Of a stretch of DNA of 64,000 bases, positions 53,296 to 62,483 are shown piece by piece. Both the position numbers and the translations under genes were made by a program. Each line of letters opens with the position of its first letter. Position 1 is the first letter of the stretch. The notes under the pieces are model-generated. The model saw only the letters and a program-made list of their open reading frames with translations, made no database searches and was not told where the DNA came from. The stretch is taken from the NCBI RefSeq assembly GCF_022483985.1, contig NZ_JAKVME010000003.1, forward strand, positions 431,001 through 495,000. The letters are read 5' to 3'. The stretch is from Acetobacter sp. Lineage in GTDB: Bacteria; Pseudomonadota; Alphaproteobacteria; Acetobacterales; Acetobacteraceae.

Positions 53296-53838
53296 CTAAT
53301 GAAGGTAGACGGCATTGGGGACATGATGCGGGACAGGCTTCAGCGAGTGGAACAGTTCGCCGCCCGCGACCCCGGCGATGCAGCCGACCAGCAGAACCAT
53401 GCCGATCAGGCCGAAGCGGGTATGCGTGGCTGATTGTGCCGCCACCAGGAGACTCTGGGTTTCCGCCCGCGCCTGCTGGGTCAGAAATAGCTCCGCTTTC
53501 AACGACGCATTGGATGCCCGCACGTTGCGGAGTTCCAGATCGAGCCGGTTCAGGTTTTCCGACAATTCCCGCACACGCTGCCGTTCCAGTTGCACATCGC
53601 CTGCCGCGGCGGAGCGGGAAGCGCGGGGACGAGGGGCTGTCGTGCTGGCTCGCTTGGGGGGATTCGGGGCAATCGCCGTGAAAAGATTCTTGAGCGCCCC
53701 GCCGGTGATCTTGTTGCGTTGTGCCCGTGCGCGCAGAGCGGAAAGAGCGGCTTCCGACTGACCGGCCTGATCTTCCAGCACCAGAGCCAGAATATCGGAG
53801 AGGACTTTCAGCTCTTTCGGATCAAACGAGTCGCTCAT
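53296..53838 (-). CDS. Single-pass membrane protein with coiled coil
   Basis: A 180-residue hypothetical protein. Residues 1-50 are helical and Ala-rich, 55-78 basic and Pro/Ala-rich, 80-135 a predicted coiled coil (RQRVRELSENLNRLDLEL, ASLKAELFLTQQARAE), and 142-163 a transmembrane helix (GLIGMVLLVGCIAGVAGG) with a short His-rich tail. It would be anchored with most of the chain in the cytoplasm. Its ATG overlaps the stop of the Sua5-like gene (ATGA), so it is the second gene of that operon. No family is recognised. Confidence 0.78.
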   Translation of the reverse strand: MSDSFDPKELKVLSDILALVLEDQAGQSEAALSALRARAQRNKITGGALKNLFTAIAPNPPKRASTTAPRPRASRSAAAGDVQLERQRVRELSENLNRLDLELRNVRASNASLKAELFLTQQARAETQSLLVAAQSATHTRFGLIGMVLLVGCIAGVAGGELFHSLKPVPHHVPNAVYLH

Positions 53839-54869
53839 GCGACGTGATGCTCCTGTGTCGAAGGGGCGTCCTGACAGGCATCAGCATCCGGACGAGGGGC
53901 GGCCGCACGACCGAGACGATCACGGATGGCGAGGCCAAGTCCGGTATCGGGAATGGGCTGCACGACAATCCGGCTGCATCCCGCCTGCGTTCCCTGACGA
54001 TCAAGAGCACGCAGGCCCGCGAACAGCCGCGAGGCCGCCTCATCCAGATGACCGGTCTCGCTGAGATTCCACAACACGCGCGCGCCGGTCAGCGGGGGAC
54101 CGAAAGCCAGCAGCGCCTCGTCGGGCTGTACTGACCGGACATCGAGAGCCACGGGCAGGCCGGGCGCATAGTGAGAGGTCAACATGCCGGGAGCGATGGG
54201 CGCGTTGGCTTCCCGCGCATCATGATGGCGTTCCACAGGGCCGATGACGGTTTCTATGTCCTCGACAGTCACGCCGCCCGGCCGAAGCAGACGGGGCGTG
54301 TCGCCGGACAAATCCAGAATAGTGCTTTCCACGCCGACGGCGCACGGGCCGGTGTCGAGCACCGCGTCAATGCGTCCGGCCAGCCCGTCCATCACATGGT
54401 CTGCGTCGGACGGACTCACCGCGCCGGAGCGATTGGCGGAGGGAGCCGCAACCGGTCGTCCCAAGGCACGCAGGAGCGCGAGCGCGGTGTCCTGCGCCGG
54501 AACGCGCACTGCTGCTGTCGGCAGACCGGCGGCGGCGAGGTCGCAGATTTCGCCGTCTGGGTGGCGGGGCAGCACGAGGGTCAACGGGCCGGGCCAGAAT
54601 TTCTCCGCCAGCTTGCGGGCCAGAGGTGTTGCCACGACCTGTTTGAAGGCGGACTCGCTATCCGGAAAATGACTGATGAGCGGATTGAACCGGGGCCGTT
54701 CTTTGGCTTCGAAGATGCGGGCCACCGCGAGTGGGTTCGTCGCATCCGCGCCAAGGCCGTAGACCGTCTCCGTCCCGAACGCGACAAGTCGACCGTCGCG
54801 CAGGAGTTCTGCGGCGCGGATCAGGCCCTCAGGCTGCTCTGCGTCATCGGCTACAAGGCGGTCGGTCAT
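53835..54869 (-). CDS. L-threonylcarbamoyladenylate synthase (Sua5/TsaC)
   Basis: Makes threonylcarbamoyl-AMP for the t6A37 tRNA modification. The 344-residue protein has a YrdC domain (FGTETVYGLGADATN at 31-45, KERPRFNPLISH at 56-67, APSANRSG, GVESTILDLSG) and then a C-terminal Sua5 domain beginning after the linker SHYAPGLP at about 236. That two-domain layout is Sua5 type rather than the short TsaC. GAGGAG 4-5 bases upstream supports ATG 54869; a frame to 54902 is unsupported. The essential nature of the pathway makes the call secure. Confidence 0.95.
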   Translation of the reverse strand: MTDRLVADDAEQPEGLIRAAELLRDGRLVAFGTETVYGLGADATNPLAVARIFEAKERPRFNPLISHFPDSESAFKQVVATPLARKLAEKFWPGPLTLVLPRHPDGEICDLAAAGLPTAAVRVPAQDTALALLRALGRPVAAPSANRSGAVSPSDADHVMDGLAGRIDAVLDTGPCAVGVESTILDLSGDTPRLLRPGGVTVEDIETVIGPVERHHDAREANAPIAPGMLTSHYAPGLPVALDVRSVQPDEALLAFGPPLTGARVLWNLSETGHLDEAASRLFAGLRALDRQGTQAGCSRIVVQPIPDTGLGLAIRDRLGRAAAPRPDADACQDAPSTQEHHVA

Positions 54870-55009
54870 ATGGCTCCTCAGATGAGGCTGTCGGCTTATC
54901 ACGGAATGGCGAGAAACAGCCAGTTTGGATTTCAGGCCTGTGATGCTCCGCTCGCCGCCCAGCCGGAGACCGAGCTTGCGGTTGTGGGAAGCGTGGCCGT
55001 TTCCCTGCC

Positions 55010-55801
55010 TCAGTCGTCAAGATCACCGGCGCAGACAAAGAACGGGTTCTTCCAGCCCGGCTTGCTGTAGCGGAGGGGGCCGCTGCCATCGAGCAGCATG
55101 ACCCTGCCGCCCGCGGCTTCCACAATCGCCTGAGGCGCTGCCGTGTCCCATTCCATCGTCGGTCCGAGACGCGGGTAGAAATCCGCCACACCCTCGGCCA
55201 CGCGGACAAATTTCACAGCCGAGCCGATATTGCCCAGCGAGGCGATGGGACGTTCGCCCAGAAGCTTCGCCAACGCCGGATCGTCGCCGTGATGACGGGA
55301 GGCGAGGACAGCCAGCCCATCCTTTGGAGCCTTGCGGACGTGAATCGCATGCTCGCCATCGGCGTCATAGCGGGTCGCGCCGAGTCCTTCGCCGCCGGTG
55401 TAGAACTGTCCGTAAGCGGGGAGAGCCATGGCGCCGAGCACCGCCCGGTCATCCCGCACCAGACCGATATTCACCGTGAAGTCGTCACGTCCGGCGGCGA
55501 ATTCCCGCGTGCCGTCCAGCGGGTCGACCAGCCAGTATTCCGTGCCGCCTTCCACGCGGATGCCCGCCGCCATTTCTTCTTCCGCGATGACCGGAATGTG
55601 GGGGGCTGCGGCGCGCAGTCCGGCCAGAATATGTTTCTCCGCCGCCTGATCGGCTTCCGTCACCGGCGAACGGTCAGATTTCGTGGTGGTCACGAATCCT
55701 TTGGCCCGGATGGCGTTGATGATGTCGCTGGCCTCGCGAGCGAGACGAAGAGCGAGGGCGAGGAGCGCGGCGTCAGGGACCGGAGAGCTGGAAAGAGTCA
55801 T
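55010..55801 (-). CDS. cysQ: 3'(2'),5'-bisphosphate nucleotidase
   Basis: Inositol-monophosphatase-fold enzyme of 263 residues that hydrolyses 3'-phosphoadenosine-5'-phosphate, the by-product of sulfate assimilation via PAPS. Metal-binding motifs are Glu74-76 in VIAEEE, DPLDGT at 93-98 and WDTAAPQAIVEAAGG near 220. KSDRSPVTEADQAAE near 41-55 is the CysQ-type Li+-sensitive motif. It belongs functionally with the sulfur genes at the other end of the window but lies beside Sua5, 107-140 bases apart. The IMPase-like alternative is less likely. Confidence 0.92.
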   Translation of the reverse strand: MTLSSSPVPDAALLALALRLAREASDIINAIRAKGFVTTTKSDRSPVTEADQAAEKHILAGLRAAAPHIPVIAEEEMAAGIRVEGGTEYWLVDPLDGTREFAAGRDDFTVNIGLVRDDRAVLGAMALPAYGQFYTGGEGLGATRYDADGEHAIHVRKAPKDGLAVLASRHHGDDPALAKLLGERPIASLGNIGSAVKFVRVAEGVADFYPRLGPTMEWDTAAPQAIVEAAGGRVMLLDGSGPLRYSKPGWKNPFFVCAGDLDD

Positions 55802-56161
55802 ACCTCTTTCTTACTCCACAGAAATGAAGGCGCAATTGATTATCTGGTGACCACGCCCTTCAATCAGCCCTCTGTAAATGTACTGCTGAGTTGCAGATCC
55901 GTTGTCCGCCACTGTCCTCCGCCATGTCCTGTCCAGGCGAGCGCCGCGACAGGCTGTTCAGAGAAGGAGGCGGGTGGTGGCGCAGAAGCTTTTCAGCGTG
56001 CTGCTTCGAACCCCGCAAAGGGACGCGGCTCCTTTCTTCCCGTCTGGCAAGGAAACAGGAAGAGAAGCCGCAGCTTCACAAAAAAGCAGGGTGCGGTGAT
56101 TGTCTGCAAAATCGTTGCCGCAAGCTGCTATACGGACGCCCCAGCCCTTTCAGGAAGTCCT
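55802..56161. other. 360-base gap upstream of the MFS transporter gene
   Basis: Divergent gap containing promoters for cysQ and the MFS gene. AGGAAG at 56152-56157 is the ribosome site for ATG 56162. Only short frames are present. No palindromic operator is obvious. Confidence 0.45.
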
Positions 56162-57319
56162 ATGACCGCCTCCTCTCCTCCCGGCCGTGGCATGACCCTC
56201 GCCATGGCTGCTGCGACGGGTCTCGCCGTCGCCAATATCTATTATAACCAGCCGATGCTGGGCGTCATGGAACGGGCGATGCCGAGCAGTCTTACGGCTC
56301 TGGTGCCCACCGCCACCCAGTTGGGATATGCCCTCGGTCTGTTCGCGCTGGTGCCGCTGGGAGATCTTCTGGAGCGTCGGCAACTCATTGTCTGGCAGTT
56401 TGTGTTGCTGGCGGCCGCTCTGGCGATAACGGCGCTCGCTCCCGGCGCTGGGATCGTGCTGCTCGGCTCGCTGCTGATCGGGGCCGCTGCAACCGTCGCC
56501 CAGCAGATCGTGCCGTTTGCGGCGCACCTCGCTCCGCCGGAACGACGCGGCGCGGTTGTGGGCGTTGTCATGTCCGGCCTGCTGTGTGGTATTCTGCTGA
56601 GCCGGACGCTGGCCGGATTTGTGGCGGATCATGCGGGCTGGCGCGAGATGTTCTGGCTGGGCGTGCCACTCAGTCTGGGAGCAGGGGCTCTGATGCGTCT
56701 TCTGCTGCCCTACAGCCGTCCCGACACGCAGCACAACTATGCCAGTCTCATGGTATCGCTGGCTCATCTCTGGCGGGAATTTCCAGCGCTGCGACTGGCA
56801 GCTTTCACGCAGGCGCTGCTGTTCGGTACGTTCTCGGTCTTCTGGTCCATTCTCGCCCTGCATCTACAGGAGCCGCGCTTCAACCTGAGCGCGGAAGCCG
56901 CAGGATTATTCGGGATCGTGGGCGCTGTGGGGATTCTGGCGGCTCCGCTCGCTGGAAGGATCGCCGACAGCCACGGTCCGCACCGCACCATTCTGGCAGG
57001 AACCCTTCTCACGCTTCTGTCATGGGTGCTTTTTGGCACATGGCTCTCTCTGACCGGGCTGGTTGCCGGTTGCATCCTGCTGGATTTCACGGTGCAGAGC
57101 GTGCTTATTTCGCATCAGCATATTGTCTACGCATTGCGTCCTGAAGCCCGCTCCCGCCTCAATACGCTTTTCATGGGGGTGATGTTTCTCGGCGGCGCGA
57201 GTGGCGCGGCGGGTGCATCGGTGGCGTGGATCATCGGAGGGTGGAGCGCTGTTGCGCTGTTCGGTGGCGCGATGGCCGCCGGGGCGCTCATGTTGCAGGT
57301 CATTTCCGCGCGAAGCTGA
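56162..57319 (+). CDS. Major facilitator superfamily transporter
   Basis: A 385-residue inner-membrane transporter with twelve predicted helices. Sequences such as ATGLAVANIYYNQPMLGVM and PLGDLLERRQLIVWQFVLL (the MFS A-like loop) identify the YgaY/AraJ-like MFS drug or sugar efflux group. The reading frame stays open upstream to 55289, but that part is antisense to cysQ; ATG 56162 with AGGAAG 5 bases upstream is the true start. Stand-alone gene; the substrate is unknown. Confidence 0.9.
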   Translation: MTASSPPGRGMTLAMAAATGLAVANIYYNQPMLGVMERAMPSSLTALVPTATQLGYALGLFALVPLGDLLERRQLIVWQFVLLAAALAITALAPGAGIVLLGSLLIGAAATVAQQIVPFAAHLAPPERRGAVVGVVMSGLLCGILLSRTLAGFVADHAGWREMFWLGVPLSLGAGALMRLLLPYSRPDTQHNYASLMVSLAHLWREFPALRLAAFTQALLFGTFSVFWSILALHLQEPRFNLSAEAAGLFGIVGAVGILAAPLAGRIADSHGPHRTILAGTLLTLLSWVLFGTWLSLTGLVAGCILLDFTVQSVLISHQHIVYALRPEARSRLNTLFMGVMFLGGASGAAGASVAWIIGGWSAVALFGGAMAAGALMLQVISARS

Positions 57320-57440
57320 TTGTGCAAGCGGTCCCTCTGCGGCATGAGAGGCGCTCAGGACGGTCCTGTCCCCGCGCGCCGGTTCGCGGCAGCATGGCGC
57401 GGGTCATGACCTGAGAGGGTGATTCACGGTTCGGACAGGA

Positions 57441-58553
57441 ATGTCCGGAACGGATCAGACTCTGAAACCATTTTTGGCTACAGCGGATTTTTTCATGTCA
57501 GAACACACTCCCATCGGTCTGGATCAGCAGGCATCTCCCGTCCGGGCTCTGACCCATTCCGGGAATTTCCATACGGATGAAACGCTGGGATATGTGATTC
57601 TGCATTACGCGCTGGAGCCCGAGGGTGATCTGCGTGGTCGTGTGCTGGATGGTGGTGTCGGTGGACGCCTCGCCTTCGTGCGCTCACGCAATCCGGAAGA
57701 CATTCGGGCGGCTGATATCGTGTTTGATGTCGGTGGCGAATATGCGCCGCCCAAGGGCCGTTACGATCATCATATGCGGGTCAAACCGCTGCGTGAGGAC
57801 GGCACGCCCTACAGCGCCGCCGGGCTGCTGTGGAAGGATTATGGCAAGGCCGCGATCCGCAATATTCTCGGCACGGTCCTGAAAACGCCGGTCAGTGAAT
57901 CCCCGATCAGTGAAGCCGATGTGGCGTCGATCTGGCAGACGCTCGACAAGTCGCTGATCCTGCCTGTCGATCTCGATGACAACGGCGTGGCCAAGATGGG
58001 CAAGCTCTCGCTGGCGGACATCGTGTCGGCCTGCAACCCGCCGTGGGACACGACTGAACTTTATGGCGCGGATGTCGCAAAGACGAAGGAAAGCACCGGT
58101 TTCGCCAATGCCGCCGCCGCTGTCGCCGCGCATCTGGTCAACTCCCTGGACCGTGTGCGCGCCAGCCTGAAAGCCGCGAGTCGGGTGATGGAGGCGTATG
58201 CGAAGGCCGAGGACAAGCGCATCCTGCTGATGGACACGGGCATGCCGACCGAAAAGATGATCTTCGAGAACGATCTGCCTGTGGTCTATGTGGTGTCGCC
58301 TGCGAACGACAGCCAGTGGAACGTCAAGGCGATCGCCTCGGCCCGTGGAGAGTTCAGTCAGCGCGTTCCCCTGCCGGAAGCATGGGGTGGTCTGGAAAAA
58401 ACCGAACTGGCGAAGGTGTCAGGCGTGCCTGACGCCGTGTTCGCGCATCCTGCACGGTTCATCTGTGGCGCCGGAAGCCGCGAAGGCGCGCTGAAAATGG
58501 CGCAACTGGCGTTGCAGATTGATGCGTCGCTCAAGGCAGGGAAGTCCGCCTGA
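57441..58553 (+). CDS. MYG1/UPF0160-family metal-dependent hydrolase
   Basis: A 370-residue member of the MYG1 family (DHH-like phosphoesterase fold; MYG1 proteins act as RNA exonucleases in eukaryotes). Visible landmarks are THSGNFHTDETLG at 38-50, VFDVGGEYAPPKGRYDHH at 94-111, and LMDTGMPTEKMIFEN. ATG 57441 sits next to AGGA; ATG 57495, just before the conserved region, is an alternative start and would shorten it by 18 residues. It stands between an MFS gene and pepA. A metal-dependent hydrolase role is inferred from family. Confidence 0.9.
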   Translation: MSGTDQTLKPFLATADFFMSEHTPIGLDQQASPVRALTHSGNFHTDETLGYVILHYALEPEGDLRGRVLDGGVGGRLAFVRSRNPEDIRAADIVFDVGGEYAPPKGRYDHHMRVKPLREDGTPYSAAGLLWKDYGKAAIRNILGTVLKTPVSESPISEADVASIWQTLDKSLILPVDLDDNGVAKMGKLSLADIVSACNPPWDTTELYGADVAKTKESTGFANAAAAVAAHLVNSLDRVRASLKAASRVMEAYAKAEDKRILLMDTGMPTEKMIFENDLPVVYVVSPANDSQWNVKAIASARGEFSQRVPLPEAWGGLEKTELAKVSGVPDAVFAHPARFICGAGSREGALKMAQLALQIDASLKAGKSA

Positions 58554-58773
58554 GGTTTTGCCGCCGGATCATGGGCAGGGACCAGTGCTTCCTGCCCGGG
58601 TCGGGCAGAGCCCGAGACCGTAACACCCGCAACAAATCCGCTGTGGACGGGTTGGAGTGACACCACCGTTGCCAACCCTCGTCCCCCTCACTACCTTTGG
58701 AAGCGGATAGCTCCGGGTGGGGCAGCGGAACCGGTCCGTCGTCGCGCCTGCCAGACAAGGAAAAGGCGCCAAC

Positions 58774-60240
58774 GTGACAGAGATCAGCTTCTCCGACCTT
58801 GCTCTTCCTACAAGTGGCGCACTGGCGCTGCCGGAATTTGCCGATGGGGCGCGGTCCGACTTTTTCGCCGCTGTGGACAAGGCGACCGGCGGGGCGCTGA
58901 CCCGTGCGGCGGAGGCGGCGTCTTTCACCTTCAAGCGTGGTGCAACCTGCGTAGTGCTGGCTCCCGGTGCCAATCTGGAGCGCGTCGTGCTGGTTGGTCT
59001 TGGCGACAGGGACAGCCTGACGGAAACATCCGCCGAGCAGGCGGGCGGCACGGCGGCGCAGACGCTGTCCATGCACGCGCAGGGCGCGCTCTCCACGGCG
59101 GCGCTTGATCCGAAGCTGGCTGTGCATGTGGCGCTTGGCGCGTCGCTCGGTCTGTATCGCTTCGATCGCTACCGCACCACGGAGAAAAAGGACGACAAGC
59201 CGAAGCTGGCGTCACTTGCCGTTCTGACAAAAGATGCGGCTGGTGCGAAAGCGGCATGGACAGGCTGGGAAGCCGTGGCGAAGGGCGTGACCCTGACCCG
59301 CGATCTGGTCAGCGAGCCCGCCAATGTCCTGACGCCGATTGAATTCGCCAAACGCACGGAGGCCTTGAAGGAGCTCGGCGTTGACGTCGAGGTGTTCGAC
59401 GTTCCCGCGCTTGAGAAGCTGAAATTCGGTTCCATGCTCGGCGTCGCGCAGGGCAGTGACAATCCGCCCCGCATGGTGGTGATGCGTTGGAATGGCGCCG
59501 GGGATGACTCCGCGCCGCTGGCCTTTGTCGGCAAGGGTGTGACGTTCGACTCCGGCGGTATTTCCATCAAGCCGGCCGCCGGCATGGAAGACATGAAGTG
59601 GGACATGGCGGGCGCGGGCGTCGTCACCGGCCTGATGGCCGCGCTGGCGGGCCGCAAGGCGAAAGTCAATGCGGTCGGCCTGATCGGTCTCGTCGAGAAC
59701 ATGGTCTCTGGCAACGCGCAGCGTCCTGGCGATGTGGTCCGTAGCGCGTCCGGCCAGACCATCGAGGTGCTGAATACCGATGCGGAAGGCCGCCTCGTTC
59801 TGGCCGATGTGCTCTGGTATGCGCGTGAGACTTTCTCACCGCGTTACATGGTCGATCTGGCCACGCTGACGGGTGCGATCATTGTCGGCCTCGGTCATGA
59901 ATATGCGGGCCTGTTCTCGAATGACGACACGCTTTCCTCGAAGCTGACGGACGCTGGCACGGCGACCGAGGAGAAGCTGTGGCGGATGCCGATGGGCGAG
60001 GAGTACGACAAGCAGCTCAAGTCCGATATTGCCGACATGAAGAATATTGGTGGCGGGCGTGCGGGTGGCTCCATCACGGCGGCGCAGTTCCTCAAGCGCT
60101 TCGTGGGTGAGACGCCGTGGGCGCATCTCGACATCGCGGGCGTGGCCTGGGCGACCAAGGCGAAGTCCGGTTCTCCGAAAGGCGCTTCCGGTTTCGGTGT
60201 GCGTCTGCTTGACCGGTTTACCCGTCAGTTCGAAGGCTGA
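58774..60240 (+). CDS. pepA: Leucyl aminopeptidase (M17)
   Basis: Cytosolic zinc/manganese aminopeptidase of 488 residues. The M17 signature NTDAEGRL is at 334-341. Metal ligands Lys254 (GKGVTFDSGG), Asp259, Asp277, Asp336 and Glu338 are in place, as is catalytic Lys266. The GTG at 58774, preceded by AAGGAAAAGG, gives the usual length; a GTG at 58717 would add 19 residues without homology. holC starts 8 bases after its stop, a common pairing in proteobacteria. Confidence 0.96.
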   Translation: MTEISFSDLALPTSGALALPEFADGARSDFFAAVDKATGGALTRAAEAASFTFKRGATCVVLAPGANLERVVLVGLGDRDSLTETSAEQAGGTAAQTLSMHAQGALSTAALDPKLAVHVALGASLGLYRFDRYRTTEKKDDKPKLASLAVLTKDAAGAKAAWTGWEAVAKGVTLTRDLVSEPANVLTPIEFAKRTEALKELGVDVEVFDVPALEKLKFGSMLGVAQGSDNPPRMVVMRWNGAGDDSAPLAFVGKGVTFDSGGISIKPAAGMEDMKWDMAGAGVVTGLMAALAGRKAKVNAVGLIGLVENMVSGNAQRPGDVVRSASGQTIEVLNTDAEGRLVLADVLWYARETFSPRYMVDLATLTGAIIVGLGHEYAGLFSNDDTLSSKLTDAGTATEEKLWRMPMGEEYDKQLKSDIADMKNIGGGRAGGSITAAQFLKRFVGETPWAHLDIAGVAWATKAKSGSPKGASGFGVRLLDRFTRQFEG

Positions 60241-60248
60241 CAGGCCCG

Positions 60249-60695
60249 GTGGCCGAGGTCGGTTTCTACCATCTGACACGCACCGGGGCGCTTGAGGCGC
60301 TGCCGGTGCTGCTTGGCCGCACACTGGACGCGGGCAAAAGGGCGGTCGTCAGATGCGGCGATCCGGCGACGGCTGCCGCCCTTGATGAGGCGCTCTGGAA
60401 AGTCTCTGAACCGGTCTGGCTTCCTCACGCGGCGACGGGTGGGAAATATCCCGAGCGTCAGCCTGTGTGGATTACGGCGGGCGAGGATGTGCCCAATGGG
60501 GCAGACTTCCTGTTTCTGACGGGCATAGCCGAAGCGTTGCCTGTTGAAGCGTTCGAGCGCGTGTTCGATCTCTTCGATGGACAGGATGAGGCGGCGGTCG
60601 CGGCGGCGCGTGTGCGCTGGGTGGCGTTGCGTGATGCGGGACACACGCTGGCTTACTGGAAGCAGGAAGCAAAGGGTTGGACAAGGGCGCGCTGA
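60249..60695 (+). CDS. holC: DNA polymerase III chi subunit
   Basis: A 148-residue chi subunit of the clamp-loader complex, which links pol III to SSB. The chain opens with VGFYHLTRTGALEALPVLL and contains WKVSEPVWLPHAATGG and PVWITAGEDVPNGADFLFL, the typical HolC pattern. The start is GTG 60249. It is translationally close to pepA (8-base gap), the conserved pepA-holC arrangement, which supports the call. Confidence 0.94.
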   Translation: MAEVGFYHLTRTGALEALPVLLGRTLDAGKRAVVRCGDPATAAALDEALWKVSEPVWLPHAATGGKYPERQPVWITAGEDVPNGADFLFLTGIAEALPVEAFERVFDLFDGQDEAAVAAARVRWVALRDAGHTLAYWKQEAKGWTRAR

Positions 60696-60947
60696 GAGTT
60701 TTCTTCTTCAGGGGTGCCGCCTTTTTTCAAGAAGCTTCACCGGAAATTTTTATGTTTTATCAGGGCTTGTGAAGATCAGCCTGCTGACTGGCGGCATGGC
60801 TTCATTTTCCGCATGGATCATTTTCCGTTCTGCTGCGTTGGAATGATCTCAGAGAATATAAAAGCAGATTGCGAACGGCAGACTGCAATACGCTCCCGCA
60901 TTTCATATAATGAATGTTGCAGACAGTTTCCCCGAAAGGACCATGTC

Positions 60948-61802
60948 ATGACACGCAAGGTCAGATTCAAAAATGGCGTTGAGGTTCCGGCTCTGGGCAT
61001 GGGAACATGGAACATGGGGGACGATGTCTCCCTGCGCAGCGATGAGATCGCCAGTCTTCAGGCGGGTCTCGATGCAGGACTGCGTGTCATCGATACGGCC
61101 GAGATGTATGGTAATGGCCGCTCTGAAAGTGTCGTGGGAGAGGCGATAGAGAAGCGGCGGGACGACGTGTTCCTCGTGAGCAAGGTGTTGCCTTCGAACG
61201 CGTCGGCCAGAGGTGTCGTCCGGAGCTGTACAGACTCTCTCAAGCGGCTGCGCACCGATTACATGGACCTCTATCTCCTGCACTGGCAGGGAAGCGTACC
61301 GCTCGCTGAAACATTCGAAGCCTTCGAGACGTTACGCGATCGCGGAATGATCAGAAGCTGGGGGGTTTCCAATTTCGATACGACCGACATGGAGGAAGTG
61401 GAACAGACCAGCTATGGTGAAAGCTGTGTCACCAATCAGGTTCTTTACAGTCTTAGTCACCGTGGAATCGAATTTGATCTGCTGGAGGAAGACCGTGCCC
61501 GTCAGGCTGTGACCATGGCCTATTCGCCGCTTGGACAGGGCGGCGGGATGCTCAGGGATAATGTGCTGGCGAGGATTGCCCGACAGCACTCGACAAGTCA
61601 GGGGGCGGCGACTCCGGCACAGATCGCGCTGGCATGGGTTCTGCGCCAGCCATCTCTCATTGCGATTCCCAAGGCAGGCTCGAAAAAACATCTTCTGGAA
61701 AATGTTGTCGCGCAGGAAATCAGATTGACGGATGATGATCTTCTGGCGCTGGACAGGGCGTTTCCTCCTCCGGGCAGGAAAGTGCCTCTGGAAGTTATCT
61801 GA
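60948..61802 (+). CDS. Aldo/keto reductase
   Basis: A 284-residue NADPH-dependent aldo/keto reductase (AKR5-like). The catalytic tetrad is visible: Asp49 and Tyr54 in DTAEMYGNG, Lys79 in VSKVLP and His112 in LLHWQG. GVSNFD and AYSPLGQGG follow, and IPKAGSKKHLLEN is the NADP-binding phosphate loop. AAAGGA 7 bases upstream fixes ATG 60948; upstream open frame is non-coding. Acetic acid bacteria use such enzymes for 2,5-diketo-gluconate and similar reductions, but the substrate here is unknown. Confidence 0.93.
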   Translation: MTRKVRFKNGVEVPALGMGTWNMGDDVSLRSDEIASLQAGLDAGLRVIDTAEMYGNGRSESVVGEAIEKRRDDVFLVSKVLPSNASARGVVRSCTDSLKRLRTDYMDLYLLHWQGSVPLAETFEAFETLRDRGMIRSWGVSNFDTTDMEEVEQTSYGESCVTNQVLYSLSHRGIEFDLLEEDRARQAVTMAYSPLGQGGGMLRDNVLARIARQHSTSQGAATPAQIALAWVLRQPSLIAIPKAGSKKHLLENVVAQEIRLTDDDLLALDRAFPPPGRKVPLEVI

Positions 61803-61860
61803 AGCGAGTGGGAAGAAATATAAACTCCCGGCGTCTTTTGTTGCATGCAACAGCAGGTTC

Positions 61861-61886
61861 CGGCCTGAAGGATGTTCTTCAGACCG
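61861..61886. terminator. Hairpin between convergent aldo/keto reductase and YidB-like genes
   Basis: CTGAAG (61865-61870) / CTTCAG (61877-61882) extended by CGG/CCG with a one-base bulge lies between the two stop codons. Moderate match; no clear T run. Confidence 0.4.
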
Positions 61887-61928
61887 GCGTGTCATTCCGC
61901 GACAAGAAACAGTGTTTTAAACAGTGTT

Positions 61929-62321
61929 TTACAGGGCAGGTGGCTTCTGCCTGTCCTGAACCTGCCGGGCGTTGCGATACACAATGCCGGGGACGACGGA
62001 AGCAAGACCGCTGACCACGGCGTCTGGCGAAAGCCCTGTCTCCTTGGAAAACCGGCTGATGACGTCCTGAGGGATAAGCGTTTTGATATCGGCTTCTGTG
62101 GCGGGAGTCTTGCTGATGGCATCTCTCCATCCCTGAAGAAGGTCATCCAGACCTGCCGCGTGAGCGCATCCGCGCACTTCCGGAATACCGGGTGCGCCTT
62201 CCTTACCCATATATTCGCTCACAGCGGAGGCGAGGCCGGAATTATCCTTGTGGGCGCGTGTCACGAAATCAACGGCGTCATTCAGAGCGCCGGGCAGATT
62301 GTCGTCCATTTTTCTGGTCAT
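61929..62321 (-). CDS. YidB-family (DUF937) small protein
   Basis: A 130-residue helical protein of the YidB/DUF937 type: LNDAVDFVTRAHKDNSGLASAVSEYMG, DLLQGWRDAISKTPATEADIKTLIPQD (compare the paralog at 44347 with SPDEIRNIL) and ISRFSKETGLSPDAVVSGLASVVPGIV. AAGGAGA 5 bases upstream supports ATG 62321. No signal peptide or membrane helix. It is convergent with the aldo/keto reductase gene. Function in the family is unknown. Confidence 0.8.
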   Translation of the reverse strand: MTRKMDDNLPGALNDAVDFVTRAHKDNSGLASAVSEYMGKEGAPGIPEVRGCAHAAGLDDLLQGWRDAISKTPATEADIKTLIPQDVISRFSKETGLSPDAVVSGLASVVPGIVYRNARQVQDRQKPPAL

Positions 62322-62483
62322 GACAGTCTCCTTTGACCGTAATCGGCAAGCGGACGTCACTGTTTCTGTCTTTTGGTGTTTGTTGTGTCGAATGCTGACA
62401 GGATGCAGAGCCGCTTGTCTGCCTGAAGACTGAACGGGCGGAAGGGCGTCGAGTTCTGCCGCCAGCCTCAGATGACAAAAATT

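Noticed and set aside
55289..56161. Extension of the MFS transporter frame by 291 codons
   Set aside because: The upstream part is antisense to cysQ and includes non-transporter sequence; a ribosome site at 56152-56157 marks ATG 56162.
61905..61935. Tandem CAGTGTTTTA-like direct repeat
   Set aside because: Two copies of about 9 bases in a short intergenic gap; too small to call a functional repeat.
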